Shown here: positions 1 through 8,954 of the stretch, one piece after another | How the letters are laid out: each line of letters begins with the position of its first letter | How positions within the stretch are numbered: position 1 is the first letter of the stretch | Made by a program: the position numbers and the translations under genes | The notes under the pieces: generated by a model | Database searches by the model: none | Told to the model about the DNA's origin: nothing | What the model saw: the letters and a program-made list of their open reading frames with translations, nothing else | NCBI RefSeq assembly: GCF_024346975.1 | Contig: NZ_AP024886.1 | Span: 124,001-188,000, forward strand | Source: Vibrio neonatus | GTDB lineage: Bacteria > Pseudomonadota > Gammaproteobacteria > Enterobacterales > Vibrionaceae | Direction: 5' to 3' | DNA length: 64,000 nucleotides

Positions 1-308
1 GAGTGAGCACCCGAGTGTAAGGTCACGTTAATATTAAGAGTATCCCCGCCGACCACACCACCCGGAGGGTGCAGTAAATAGGTATGGCAAGGCTTGCCTT
101 CTGGGTATAGAGGTCGCTGAATCGCTAACGGCCCTTGTTGACTGCGGTGCTTAATGACCGTTTTATCGCCTCTATCGACAAAGCTCAAACAGAGCTGAGC
201 TTTCCAGCCCTGCTCTGTTTGATGTTTGATCTCTGCGCCCAAAGGCGATAGCGCATCCGCGCTATCTTGCAAAACAGAAGCCGCGTGCAAAGCAGAAGAA
301 ACACTCAT
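1..308 (-). CDS. ureD: Urease accessory protein UreD, N-terminal part
   Basis: The first 102 codons of a minus-strand gene cut by the window edge. UreD (UreH) is a cytoplasmic chaperone that binds the urease apoprotein and, with UreF and UreG, inserts the nickel centre. The translated start MSVSSALHAAS is followed by motifs typical of the family: GPLAIQRPLYPEG, then CHTYLLHPPGGVVGGDTLN (about residues 65-90). Its ATG overlaps the TGA of urtE by four bases (ATGA), so it is translationally coupled to the urea transporter operon. The urease structural genes should lie beyond the left edge. Family assignment is by recognisable motifs; the remainder of the gene is not visible. Confidence 0.88.
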   Translation of the reverse strand, partial: MSVSSALHAASVLQDSADALSPLGAEIKHQTEQGWKAQLCLSFVDRGDKTVIKHRSQQGPLAIQRPLYPEGKPCHTYLLHPPGGVVGGDTLNINVTLHSGAH

Positions 309-1000
309 ACCGTTAGATACTCCTTAATCAAGCCTTCACTCAATTCTTGTATCTCTCCGGTCGCAACTTGCCTGCCTCTGTCTAAGATACAAAAGCAATC
401 TCCGACCTTTCTAGCAAAAGGCAGCTTTTGCTCTACCAGCAATACGGTTAAGCCCATTTTTTCATTGAGCATTCGAATAATATCGCCAATTTCTTGCACG
501 ATATTGGGCTGAATACCTTCTGTTGGTTCGTCTAATATAAGTAATTTCGGATTGACCACTAGCGCACGCCCTATGGCGAGCTGTTGCTGTTGTCCTCCCG
601 ATAAATCGCCACCTCGTCGATGTAGCATCTCTTTTAATACAGGGAAAAGGTCGAAGATAAACTCAGGTATTTGGCGATCGCCCTTATCACGAATCGGCAG
701 TCCCACCTCTAGGTTTTCTTGCACCGTCAACATAGGGAAAATCTGACGCCCTTGCGGCACATAGCCAATCCCTTTACGTGGTCGCTCTTCTGCATCTAAA
801 TCCAGTATCGACTCACCTTTTAGTAAAATATCGCCACTTTTTACCTTAACTAAACCCATCACGCATTCAAGCAAGGTGCTCTTACCCACCCCATTTCGCC
901 CCATCAGCACAGTGCATTTTCCTTCTGGGATAGTGATATCTAAATCCCAAAGGGTATGACTTTCACCATAAAATTGGTTTAGCGATTTAATCTCTAACAT
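305..1000 (-). CDS. urtE: Urea ABC transporter ATP-binding protein UrtE
   Basis: A 231-residue ABC ATPase of the branched-chain amino acid (LivF) type. Walker A GRNGVGKS is at residues 34-41, the signature is LSGGQQQQLAIGRAL, and Walker B is LLILDEPTEGI. It is the second of two ATPases that energise the high-affinity urea importer on the cytoplasmic face of UrtBC. Position as the last transporter gene, immediately after urtD (1 bp gap) and overlapping ureD, is the canonical urtABCDE-ureD order. That order separates it from ordinary livF. Length is usual for the family. Confidence 0.93.
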   Translation of the reverse strand: MLEIKSLNQFYGESHTLWDLDITIPEGKCTVLMGRNGVGKSTLLECVMGLVKVKSGDILLKGESILDLDAEERPRKGIGYVPQGRQIFPMLTVQENLEVGLPIRDKGDRQIPEFIFDLFPVLKEMLHRRGGDLSGGQQQQLAIGRALVVNPKLLILDEPTEGIQPNIVQEIGDIIRMLNEKMGLTVLLVEQKLPFARKVGDCFCILDRGRQVATGEIQELSEGLIKEYLTV

Positions 1001-1001
1001 C

Positions 1002-1853
1002 TTATTCTCCCAAATACACTTGCTTCACCTCAGGGTGAGCTTGCACTTGATCCATGGTGCCTTCCGCCAACACATGCCCTTGGTGAAGCACAGTGACGTG
1101 ACTGGCAATCGAACGTACAAAATCCATGTCGTGCTCAACCACCACCACAGAATGATTGCCCGCCAATGAGTTAAGCAGCTCTGAGGTGCGATCCATCTCT
1201 TGATGCGTCATGCCCGCTACCGGCTCATCCACCAATAGCAGTTTGGGATTTTGCATCAGCAACATACCAATTTCTAACCACTGTTTTTGTCCGTGAGATA
1301 GGTTGCCTGCTAATAATTTAGCGTTGTCTTTCAAATGGATAAGCTCTAATACCGATTCCAACTTATCACGCTGCTGCGATGACATTTTGGCTCGGTATGT
1401 CCCCCATACCGAGCGTACGCCCGCCATAGATAACTCAAGGTTTTGCCACACAGAAATACATTCAATCACGGTCGGTTTTTGGAACTTACGACCGATGCCG
1501 GCATTGGCAATTTCAGCTTCGTTCATTTCCAATAAATTGATGTTTGAACCAAGCCAAACCTTGCCAGAATCAGGCTTGGTTTTACCTGTGATGATATCCA
1601 TCATGGTGGTTTTACCTGCGCCGTTTGGCCCAATAATGCAGCGCAACTCTCCTTCACGGATATAAAGGTTCAGATCATTGATCGCTTTAAAGCCATCAAA
1701 GCTTTTGTTCACCCCTTCTGCGTACAGCAAAATGTTATGACTGGTATCAATGAGCGGGTGAGTTTGCGGAATCAAAAAAGGAAACACTTGATCGCGACGA
1801 GTAAATGAACGCACATTTTCCTTGAGAGTATTCATATTATCTAACGCACTCAT
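1002..1853 (-). CDS. urtD: Urea ABC transporter ATP-binding protein UrtD
   Basis: A 283-residue LivG-like ABC ATPase. Walker A GPNGAGKTT lies near residue 75, the signature is LSHGQKQWLEIGMLL, and Walker B is LLLVDEPVAGM. About 45 residues precede the ABC domain, a common feature of UrtD. The start overlaps the end of urtC by four bases, indicating coupled translation. With UrtE it forms the nucleotide-binding pair of the urea importer. A shorter start is possible (a second Met at residue 7), but the overlap with urtC favours the first. Confidence 0.93.
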   Translation of the reverse strand: MSALDNMNTLKENVRSFTRRDQVFPFLIPQTHPLIDTSHNILLYAEGVNKSFDGFKAINDLNLYIREGELRCIIGPNGAGKTTMMDIITGKTKPDSGKVWLGSNINLLEMNEAEIANAGIGRKFQKPTVIECISVWQNLELSMAGVRSVWGTYRAKMSSQQRDKLESVLELIHLKDNAKLLAGNLSHGQKQWLEIGMLLMQNPKLLLVDEPVAGMTHQEMDRTSELLNSLAGNHSVVVVEHDMDFVRSIASHVTVLHQGHVLAEGTMDQVQAHPEVKQVYLGE

Positions 1854-3025
1854 AGATTGGCCTCCGCTGGCTTAGCCTCTGATTGACTCTGTTTGGCACC
1901 TTGTTGTTTGTTCGCTCTTTTAGCGTAAGTAAGTGCAAACTTGTCACTGATAAAGCCCATCACACCTTTCGGGAAATACATGGTTGAGAACACAAATAAT
2001 CCACCCAGTGCGAACAGCCAAATTTCTGGAAATTCCACCGTAAACCAGCTTTTTGCGTAGTTGATGATCAAAGCACCAACGACCGCGCCCACTAAAGTGG
2101 CACGTCCACCTAACGCCACCCAAGCCACAATCTCAATCGAGTTAATTGGCGCAAACTCTCCCGGATTGATAATGCCCACTTGAGGTACATATAACGCCCC
2201 TGCAATACCTGCGATGACCGCCGATAACACAAAGATCCACAGCTTTACTCCGTCTACGTCATAACCCATAAAGCGAGTACGAGACTCTGTATCTCTTATC
2301 GCCAATGCCACTCGCCCTAAGCGACTAGTGACTACGGTTCTGCACAACACATAGCTGATAATGAGCGCAATGCCAGAGCAAACAAACAGCGCGATTTTGG
2401 TGCCATCTAGCTGCAAGCTAAAGCCTAAAATATCTTTAAAGTCGGTCAATCCATTATTGCCACCAAAGCCCATTTCATTGCGGAAGAACGACAACATCAG
2501 TGCGTAGGTTAAGGCTTGCGTCATAATGGACAGATACACTCCTGAAACCCTTGAGCGAAACGCCAAGTAACCAAACACATACGCCAATGCTCCCGGAATC
2601 AACACCACCATCGCCACGGCAAACCAAAACTGATCAAAGCCCTGCCAAAACCAAGGCAGATCGCTCCAATCCAAAAACACCATAAAATCGGGCAACAATG
2701 GATCACCATACACGCCGCGATCTCCAATCTGGCGCATCAAATACATGCCCATGGCATAACCGCCGATAGCAAAAAATGCGCCGTGTCCTAGACTCAAAAT
2801 CCCCAGATATCCCCACACTAAATCCAGTGCCAGCGCCAACATGGCGTAGCATAGATACTTACCCATCAGCGAAATAGTGAAGGTCTCTACATGCAAAGGG
2901 TGCCCAGCAGGTAAAAGAGTGTTGGCTAGAGGAATTAACACTACAGCCGCTAGCAAGGCAAGAATGGTAATTTGCCCCGCTCTATCTCCGCTCATGGCGG
3001 AAAGTACAAACGATCTTGACTTCAT
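1850..3025 (-). CDS. urtC: Urea ABC transporter permease UrtC
   Basis: A LivM-type inner membrane permease with multiple hydrophobic segments and the conserved stretch LGYLGILSLGHGAFFAIGG. The open frame runs back to 3154, but the start at 3025 (protein MKSRSFVLSAMSGDRAG, 391 residues) is preferred. AAGGAGAGC lies just upstream, and this start does not overlap urtB. The upstream 43 codons would lie inside urtB and carry no membrane-permease similarity that I recognise. The C-terminus is hydrophilic, rich in Lys, Gln and Ala, as in other UrtC proteins. It pairs with UrtB to form the urea channel. Confidence 0.92.
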   Translation of the reverse strand: MKSRSFVLSAMSGDRAGQITILALLAAVVLIPLANTLLPAGHPLHVETFTISLMGKYLCYAMLALALDLVWGYLGILSLGHGAFFAIGGYAMGMYLMRQIGDRGVYGDPLLPDFMVFLDWSDLPWFWQGFDQFWFAVAMVVLIPGALAYVFGYLAFRSRVSGVYLSIMTQALTYALMLSFFRNEMGFGGNNGLTDFKDILGFSLQLDGTKIALFVCSGIALIISYVLCRTVVTSRLGRVALAIRDTESRTRFMGYDVDGVKLWIFVLSAVIAGIAGALYVPQVGIINPGEFAPINSIEIVAWVALGGRATLVGAVVGALIINYAKSWFTVEFPEIWLFALGGLFVFSTMYFPKGVMGFISDKFALTYAKRANKQQGAKQSQSEAKPAEANL

Positions 3026-3035
3026 GATGCTCTCC

Positions 3036-4664
3036 TTAGCTATCAGCGGCGCGGCCACGTTGTGGAAAGAGTCCACGAGGGCGTTTTTGAATGAATAAAA
3101 TAATAAACACCAACACAATAATCTTCGCCAATACAGCGCCAGCCCAAGGCTCAAGGATCTTGTTGAACAAGCCTAAGCTAAGTCCTGCAACCAATGTGCC
3201 CCATAAGTTGCCCACACCGCCAAACACCACCACCATGAACGAATCAATGATGTAAGCTTGCCCCATGTTCGGACCAACATTGGTTAATTGAGAAAGTGCC
3301 ACCCCAGCAATGCCCGCCACGCCAGAGCCCAAACCAAACGTCATGGCATCAACGCGCTCTGAGCGAATGCCCATTGCCCTTGCCATACCACGGTTTTGTG
3401 AAACAGCGCGAACTTGCAAACCTAATGGCGTTTTCTTTAACACCATCAGCAGTCCCATAAACACCAGCACACAAAACATAATGATGTACAGGCGGTTGTA
3501 GGTCAGCGATAGCATAGGATTTAACTGTAAAGCTCCCGACATAAAATCAGGTGTGCTTACTGAACGATTTAAAGGAGAAAATACCGAGCGCACGGCTTGT
3601 TGCAGGATAAGACTGATACCAAAAGTGGCTAACAGTGTCTCAAGGGGGCGCCCATATAAATGACGAATAACGCTTCTTTCAATAAGCACGCCGACTAGCC
3701 CTGACACGATGAAGGCCATTGGAATAGACAGCAACAACGCCAGTGCGGTGTTGTTGGGTAACAGCAGTTGCATCACATAGGTGGTGTAAGCACCTATCAT
3801 AATCAGCTCACCATGCGCCATATTAATCACGCCCATTACGCCAAAGGTAATGGCTAAGCCTATGCCCGCTAGCACCAGCACTGAGCCCATACTAAGCCCA
3901 AAAAACAGCGTCTCGACCCCAGAGTACAAAGCCTGACTCTGTTGATACTGAGCGAGGGTGTAGTTTGCCGCCTCAATAATCTGCTGATTATCCGATGACG
4001 CTAAAACGCTTTGCATGGTTTTAAACACAATAGCGTGTTTTTCATCACTCAAAGAGTGGATAGCCGCCACACGTTTATCCGTCGCCGCATTCACATCTAA
4101 TGCAGTATCAATTGCTAGAGCAAAATGGATCAGCTCAATCACTTGGTTGTCATTCTCAGTAGCTAAACGAGTTTGCAAGGCATTGATTATGTGGTCATCT
4201 GTTTGACCTAGCAGGGATTCCACCGCGCTGCGACGTGTAACAGGGTTAGGGTCGTTTAAGCCAAGGGAGGCAAGCTCTGCGCGAATTGCGCCGCGAAAAC
4301 GGTTATTAACGCGCATTTTTTTAAATAAGGATTTCTTTTCTACAATTCGCTGTTCACCATCCCAAACCGAGGTCGCCGTTGAGCCTACTTTGTGGCTAGA
4401 GATTGTGTATAAAGAAAGGTATTTAGAATGCGACTTATCGTTAAAATAATATAAATCACCGTGTAGCCATGCATTCAATATTTGAGTGGAAGTCTCTGGA
4501 GTTTGGCTTGATACCAGCCAAGCAATCGCTTCTTGTTTACTTTGCGTATCGCGACCTTTCAGTGCTTGAGTAAAACTGTCTGAATCACTCACACTGGCCA
4601 TTGCAAAGTTAATGCTAATCAGCAAGAACACGACAACTTTCAACCCATGATAAAAATGTCTCAT
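3036..4664 (-). CDS. urtB: Urea ABC transporter permease UrtB
   Basis: A 542-residue protein with a secretion signal (MRHFYHGLKVVVFLLISINFAMA). A soluble region of about 230 residues with helical-repeat character follows, then a LivH-type permease domain beginning near SVLVLAGIGLAITFGVMGVINMAHGE. The long N-terminal periplasmic region is normal for UrtB and distinguishes it from LivH. It is the first permease gene of the operon, separated from urtA by about 150 bp that contain a hairpin. This is consistent with more binding protein than permease being made. Confidence 0.93.
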   Translation of the reverse strand: MRHFYHGLKVVVFLLISINFAMASVSDSDSFTQALKGRDTQSKQEAIAWLVSSQTPETSTQILNAWLHGDLYYFNDKSHSKYLSLYTISSHKVGSTATSVWDGEQRIVEKKSLFKKMRVNNRFRGAIRAELASLGLNDPNPVTRRSAVESLLGQTDDHIINALQTRLATENDNQVIELIHFALAIDTALDVNAATDKRVAAIHSLSDEKHAIVFKTMQSVLASSDNQQIIEAANYTLAQYQQSQALYSGVETLFFGLSMGSVLVLAGIGLAITFGVMGVINMAHGELIMIGAYTTYVMQLLLPNNTALALLLSIPMAFIVSGLVGVLIERSVIRHLYGRPLETLLATFGISLILQQAVRSVFSPLNRSVSTPDFMSGALQLNPMLSLTYNRLYIIMFCVLVFMGLLMVLKKTPLGLQVRAVSQNRGMARAMGIRSERVDAMTFGLGSGVAGIAGVALSQLTNVGPNMGQAYIIDSFMVVVFGGVGNLWGTLVAGLSLGLFNKILEPWAGAVLAKIIVLVFIILFIQKRPRGLFPQRGRAADS

Positions 4665-4756
4665 GAACTGTGTCCTATAAAATAATGAGGCTGATAATCA
4701 AAGGTGATCATTCACCAAAAAAATATGCGCTCACTAAAGGTGTTAAAAATCACCTC

Positions 4757-4799
4757 CTTTTGCTCTTTACCGAACTACTGCTACGAAAAAGAGCAAAAG
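4757..4799 (-). terminator. Hairpin between urtA and urtB (attenuator or mRNA stabiliser)
   Basis: Perfect 12-bp inverted repeat: CTTTTGCTCTTT at 4757-4768 pairs with AAAGAGCAAAAG at 4788-4799 around a 19-nt loop. It sits directly downstream of urtA in the minus-strand operon. It lacks a strong U-run immediately after the stem, so partial termination or 3'-end protection of the urtA message is more likely than full termination. This placement is common between binding-protein and permease genes. Confidence 0.6.
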
Positions 4800-4816
4800 A
4801 AAGCCTCACAGAATGA

Positions 4817-6100
4817 TTAATTTCCGCCAGAGCACTTTTTGGTTTCTACGTTAAATGCGCCACAAGAGAAAGGTTTTGACCAGCTTGAAAATAACTTGGC
4901 TGATTCAGGTAAAAAGTCTGACCACGCATCGCCTGCCACTAGACCTTTGGTTTCCCAAACAATGTCAAATTGACCATCGTCTTGGATTTCGCCAATCAAT
5001 ACTGGCTTAGTAATATGGTGGTTTGGCAGCATAGTTGAATAGCCACCAGAAAGGTTCGGCACAGCAACACCAATCAAGGCATCTTGCACCGCTTCAGGGT
5101 CTGTTGTGCCTGCGTTAGTTACCGCTTGCACCCACATGTTGAATCCGATGTAGCTTGCTTCCATTGGATCGTTAGTCACGCGTTTATCGTCTTTGATAAA
5201 TTTATGCCACGCTTCCACAAACTCTTCGTTAGCTTGAGTATCGACACTCATGAAGTAGTTCCATGCGGCAAGGTGTCCCACCAATGCGGAGGTATCCATC
5301 CCGGAAAGCTCTTCTTCACCCACTGAGAATGCCACCACTGGAATATCTTCTGATGAGATCCCCTGTGCGCCTAGCTCTTTATAAAACGGCACGTTTGCAT
5401 CACCGTTGATGGTTGAAACCACCGCAGTTTTCTTGCCTTCTGAGCCAAATTTCTTCACATCTGATACGATAGATTGCCAATCAGAATGACCAAATGGGGT
5501 GTAATTGATCATGATGTCTTTATCAGAAACACCTTTGCTTTTCAGGTAGGCTTCCAAAATTTTATTGGTGGTACGCGGATAAACGTAATCCGTTCCCGCC
5601 AGCACCCAACGCTCAATGCCAAGTTCATCCATCAAGTAATCCACAGCCGGAATTGCCTGTTGGTTTGGCGCGGCGCCAGTGTAAAAGACGTTTTTAGACG
5701 ACTCTTCACCTTCGTACTGCACTGGATAGAATAGGATGCTATTGAGCTCTTCAAATACCGGCAGCATTGATTTGCGCGATACCGAAGTCCAACCACCAAA
5801 CACCACATCAACTTTTTCTTTTTCAATAAGCTCGCGCGCTTTTTCGGCAAACAGAGGCCAGTTAGAAGCCGGATCAACGACCACTGCTTCTAGCTTTTTA
5901 CCTAGTAGGCCCCCTTTTTTGTTTTGCTCATCAACAAGCATCAAAACCGTATCTTTCAATGTTGTTTCACTGATGGCCATAGTGCCTGACAGTGAGTGCA
6001 ATACACCCACTTTGATGGTATCTGCGGCTTGCACCACGCCAGAGCCCAAAGTTAGTGCTAAAGATAAAACGGCTAATTTAGTGTTGAACGCCTTGTTCAT
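4817..6100 (-). CDS. urtA: Urea-binding protein UrtA
   Basis: Periplasmic substrate-binding protein of the urea/short-chain amide type, about 427 residues. A Sec signal (MNKAFNTKLAVLSLALTLGSG then VVQA, cut before ADTIKVG) precedes the LivJ-like fold starting KVGVLHSLSGTMAISE, a signature of UrtA. The open frame extends to 6115, but the ATG at 6100 has GGAG nine bases upstream, and the upstream ATG codons overlap that GGAG. The C-terminus contains the paired cysteines C-GAFNVETKK-C seen in many UrtA proteins. First gene of the operon; expression is probably nitrogen-controlled (see the promoter at 6144). Confidence 0.93.
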   Translation of the reverse strand: MNKAFNTKLAVLSLALTLGSGVVQAADTIKVGVLHSLSGTMAISETTLKDTVLMLVDEQNKKGGLLGKKLEAVVVDPASNWPLFAEKARELIEKEKVDVVFGGWTSVSRKSMLPVFEELNSILFYPVQYEGEESSKNVFYTGAAPNQQAIPAVDYLMDELGIERWVLAGTDYVYPRTTNKILEAYLKSKGVSDKDIMINYTPFGHSDWQSIVSDVKKFGSEGKKTAVVSTINGDANVPFYKELGAQGISSEDIPVVAFSVGEEELSGMDTSALVGHLAAWNYFMSVDTQANEEFVEAWHKFIKDDKRVTNDPMEASYIGFNMWVQAVTNAGTTDPEAVQDALIGVAVPNLSGGYSTMLPNHHITKPVLIGEIQDDGQFDIVWETKGLVAGDAWSDFLPESAKLFSSWSKPFSCGAFNVETKKCSGGN

Positions 6101-6143
6101 AGTGAACATCTCCATATTATGATTGTTAACTCATATGAAAATA

Positions 6144-6160
6144 TCCAAGATTGATGCCAA
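6144..6160 (-). promoter_or_regulatory. Possible sigma-54 promoter of urtABCDE
   Basis: On the minus strand the sequence reads TTGGCATCAATCTTGGA, close to the sigma-54 consensus TGGCAY-N5-TTGCW. GG and the downstream element have the correct spacing; one mismatch (TTGG for TTGC) falls in the -12 element. Transcription would start near 6133, about 33 bases before the urtA start. Urea uptake under NtrC/sigma-54 control is known in other bacteria. Assignment here is inference from one near-match. Confidence 0.4.
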
Positions 6161-6402
6161 GTTTTGCATCAATAAAACAAGCAAGTTAAACGGTTGATTT
6201 TTAAGTAGATAACATATTAACGCACAATAAATGGGCAATAGCAGAATATTTGGATGGGTGATAACGGTGCAAACAAAGAAAGGATTGAACAATAAAAGAG
6301 CATACTTATCCACCTAAATGAGAAATAGTTTCACACTCATTGCTAATAGAGAAGTATGCCCAGTTGCATCACGCAGAGCGTTTGCTGATAAAGGTTATAC
6401 TG

Positions 6403-7770
6403 TTAACCTGTAAAGACCGGATCTTCTGGATATTTAACTAAGGTTTTTTCAGGTCTTGCCAACATGTAGGCTAAGGTCAAAGGCCCAATACGACCAATAA
6501 TCATCACCACGATCATGATGAGTTTTCCTGGCTCTGAAAGTTCAGCGGTAAGCCCGGCACTGACGCCGACCGTCGCAAACGCGGAAATGGTTTCAAAGAT
6601 AATCACTTTAAATGGCGCTTGCTCGGTAATCATGAGTCCAAACATCGCAAAGAACAGCAAAATACCACTGACCACAATAATGGCTAAAGAGCGAGTCACC
6701 GTTTGACTGCCGATAGTGCGATGAAATAGCGCCACATGTTTCTTCTGACTCAAAAAGCTCCATGTTGCCAAGGTTGCCACAACAAAGGTCGATACCTTAA
6801 TACCACCACCGGTAGAGGTTGAACCCGCACCAATTAACATTAACAGCATCATAAAGAGCATTGCAGGAGAAGTCAGCGAGGATAAATCAATGCTGTTGAA
6901 ACCTGCGGTACGCGCGGTTGCCGATTGGAAAAAAGCGGCAAACCATTGCTCAGACGTAGATAAACTGCCTAAAGTGGCGGCGTTGTTACGCTCTAATAGC
7001 CAAAACATCAGCGTACCCACAATAAGTAGAATTGGCGTGCCCAATAACATGATTTTGGTGTGCAGTTGTAGGTGCCTAAAGCCTTTGTGTAAGTTCGCGG
7101 ATAAATCTCCCACCACGGTAAAGCCCAATCCGCCGAGGATAAACAGCGATGCTAGACAACTGATTACAATCGGGTCGCCCACAAAACCTACTAGGCTATC
7201 TGAAAAGAGTGAAAAGCCAGCATTGTTAAAGGCAGAAATAGAATGGAATAAGGCGTAAAACATGCCTGTGCTCCAGCCCATATCCGGCACCCAGCGATAG
7301 CTGAGTATTACAAAGCCAACAAACTCAGCGGCTAGAGCAAAAATAATGATCTTTTTCACCAAGCTGTGCAAATTAATGCGTCGGTCTTGTCCTAGCGCTT
7401 CTTTGGCTAATGCTTGTTGTTGCAAAGACAGGCGCACACCAAACATATAAAGCAATACAGCAGAAAGTGTCATCTGACCAAGTCCGCCAATCTGCATCAA
7501 GATCATCAACAATATCTTGCCGCTGAGAGTGAAATGTTGACCAGTATCCACCACGCCCAAGCCCGTTACACTAATGGCAGAGGTGGCGGTAAACAGGGCA
7601 TCAGTCATCGACAAACCTGAAACAGAAAACACGGGAAGCGTCAGTAGCACCGCAGATGGAAACAAAATCATAAGAAAGCTGAGAACAATAATTCTCGGCT
7701 CACCACCTTTGCCACCCTTTCTTTCAGGCCCTAGGCTATAGACTCGGCTTTGATGAATTCTTGGTATCAT
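6403..7770 (-). CDS. ktrB: Sodium-dependent potassium uptake channel subunit KtrB
   Basis: A 455-residue integral membrane protein of the Trk/Ktr/HKT superfamily, the same length as characterised Vibrio KtrB. Four pore-loop repeats are visible around glycines such as SAISVTGLGVVDTGQ, HSISAFNNAGFS, ATARTAGFNSID and AFATVGVSAGLT. The glycine-rich gating region of the third repeat (LIGAGSTSTGGGIK) is present. A basic N-terminus precedes the first membrane segment. It overlaps ktrA by four bases (ATGA), so KtrA and KtrB are made together. KtrB is the K+-translocating part, gated by the KtrA ring in the cytoplasm. Confidence 0.93.
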   Translation of the reverse strand: MIPRIHQSRVYSLGPERKGGKGGEPRIIVLSFLMILFPSAVLLTLPVFSVSGLSMTDALFTATSAISVTGLGVVDTGQHFTLSGKILLMILMQIGGLGQMTLSAVLLYMFGVRLSLQQQALAKEALGQDRRINLHSLVKKIIIFALAAEFVGFVILSYRWVPDMGWSTGMFYALFHSISAFNNAGFSLFSDSLVGFVGDPIVISCLASLFILGGLGFTVVGDLSANLHKGFRHLQLHTKIMLLGTPILLIVGTLMFWLLERNNAATLGSLSTSEQWFAAFFQSATARTAGFNSIDLSSLTSPAMLFMMLLMLIGAGSTSTGGGIKVSTFVVATLATWSFLSQKKHVALFHRTIGSQTVTRSLAIIVVSGILLFFAMFGLMITEQAPFKVIIFETISAFATVGVSAGLTAELSEPGKLIMIVVMIIGRIGPLTLAYMLARPEKTLVKYPEDPVFTG

Positions 7771-8429
7771 AATGTACGTAGTTTTTGTGCAAGTATGGCT
7801 TCAGGGCCAACAATAATAATCACATCACCAATCTCTAAGCTTTTTTTATAGCTTGGTGAAGAGATCACTTCTGGCCCACGCTTGAGAGCAATAACACTGA
7901 CCCCTTCTTCGCGACATAGCGACATATCGGCTAAAGATTTACCCAGCATTTTCGCGCTCACAATCACTTCGGTTAATGCAATACCACTACCCAGAGGATG
8001 AAAATCCTTCACCCGCTTATCTATCATTTGGTTTGCAATACGAACGCCCATTTCTCTTTCTGGCATGATGACTCTATCTGCGCCAACCTTGTGCAGTATT
8101 CTGGCATGAAACTTATCGTTGGCTTTCACCCACACCGTTTTACAGTGCGCCTCTTTTAATACTAAGGTGGTCAAAATGCTGGCATTGATATCGCTACCGA
8201 TAGCAATCATGACCATGTCATATTGTTCTAATTTTAATTCTGCGACCGTTTCTTCTTGAGAGCAATTAGCCACAATCACCTCGGTTGAAAACTCAACCGC
8301 ACTTTTTACTCGGTCTTCATCAACGTCAATCGCCAGCACTTGTGCTCCTGCTCGGCTTAATTCCTTACAGACGGACAAGCCAAATCGTCCCAAACCTATC
8401 ACTGCATACTGCTTTTTCGTCGATCTCAT
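7767..8429 (-). CDS. ktrA: Potassium uptake regulatory subunit KtrA (RCK protein)
   Basis: A 220-residue cytoplasmic RCK protein. The N-terminal Rossmann fold carries the nucleotide-binding motif VIGLGRFGLSVCKEL (residues 9-23) and an acidic residue after the second strand (AIDVDED). The C-terminal RCK_C domain begins near HPLGSGIALTEV. KtrA forms an octameric ring that binds ATP/ADP or NAD(H) and gates KtrB. GGAG lies eight bases before the ATG. It is the promoter-proximal gene of a two-gene operon. Confidence 0.93.
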   Translation of the reverse strand: MRSTKKQYAVIGLGRFGLSVCKELSRAGAQVLAIDVDEDRVKSAVEFSTEVIVANCSQEETVAELKLEQYDMVMIAIGSDINASILTTLVLKEAHCKTVWVKANDKFHARILHKVGADRVIMPEREMGVRIANQMIDKRVKDFHPLGSGIALTEVIVSAKMLGKSLADMSLCREEGVSVIALKRGPEVISSPSYKKSLEIGDVIIIVGPEAILAQKLRTL

Positions 8430-8567
8430 TTACTTTCTCCAATGACACTGTTCGGTCTAACTACAATCCTTGCGATTTCAGTATAGTAAACATCTGATTT
8501 ACATAACGAAATATTGAATAATTAAAAGATAGTTATCAAAGTTCTAGCATTTTTAAAATAGAGTCAA

Positions 8568-8580
8568 TTTACACTGTAAA
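8568..8580. promoter_or_regulatory. parS2: parS2-type ParB2 binding site
   Basis: Perfect palindrome TTTACACTGTAAA, matching the published Vibrio chromosome II centromere core NTTTACANTGTAAAN. It is about 43 kb left of oriCII, the most distant copy in the window. It lies between ktrA and the next gene, with no other evident operator role. Confidence 0.75.
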
Positions 8581-8588
8581 GATGCCCC

Positions 8589-8711
8589 ATGCTCACAGGG
8601 CTACAAATGCTGAATAAACCGCCACCAGCACCTTTGTCACCAAGAAAAAAGAAACGTTTTAATAACAAAAAGGTACATGTGTACGCTGAAAATTGCTATG
8701 CACGATATTGA
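8589..8711 (+). CDS. Possible small basic protein, 40 residues
   Basis: ATG-initiated ORF of 40 codons, MLTGLQMLNKPPPAPLSPRK and onward, ending YAENCYARY. A second in-frame ATG at 8607 would give 34 residues. Composition is strongly basic (KKKR, NNKK) with a proline-rich start, which is more protein-like than random. No convincing Shine-Dalgarno sequence is seen, and a parS2 palindrome ends just upstream. I do not recognise a family. Confidence 0.25.
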   Translation: MLTGLQMLNKPPPAPLSPRKKKRFNNKKVHVYAENCYARY

Positions 8712-8954
8712 ATAATATTCCAACACTCAAAGATACATTTGAGTTAAAACCTTTATTCAGCTCTGTGTTTTTCACCCCTGAAAATGCGCCCCGTCACCGC
8801 TGGCTAAATGATACAAAATGTTAATAAAATGCACCCAATTGCTGAAAACAACCTGCATTTTAGTGTCTACTCCATCACGATCTTGAACGATAGTTTTCAG
8901 TATAGTTTGCTCTTTTTGTATAGATAACATTAATCTAACAAAGAACTCACTAAT

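Larger units (their letters stand above)
8430..8954. other. Intergenic region, 525 bp
   Basis: AT-rich spacer between divergent ktrA and the 104-residue gene. It must hold the ktrAB promoter at its left end. It contains a parS2-type palindrome (8568) and a possible 40-codon ORF (8589-8711). The rest, 8712-8954, shows no recognisable feature apart from A/T tracts. Confidence 0.6.

Noticed and set aside
3026..3154. Longer urtC start overlapping urtB
   Set aside because: It would require 43 residues encoded within urtB. The ATG at 3025 has a strong AAGGAG.
4700..4720. TGATCAT match and GGTGATCATTCACC palindrome between urtA and urtB
   Set aside because: It resembles an RctB core only over seven bases and lacks the flanks shared by origin sites; likely chance.
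6131..6313. 60-codon minus-strand ORF upstream of urtA
   Set aside because: Hydrophobic and AT-rich. It covers the likely urtA promoter region and has no ribosome site.
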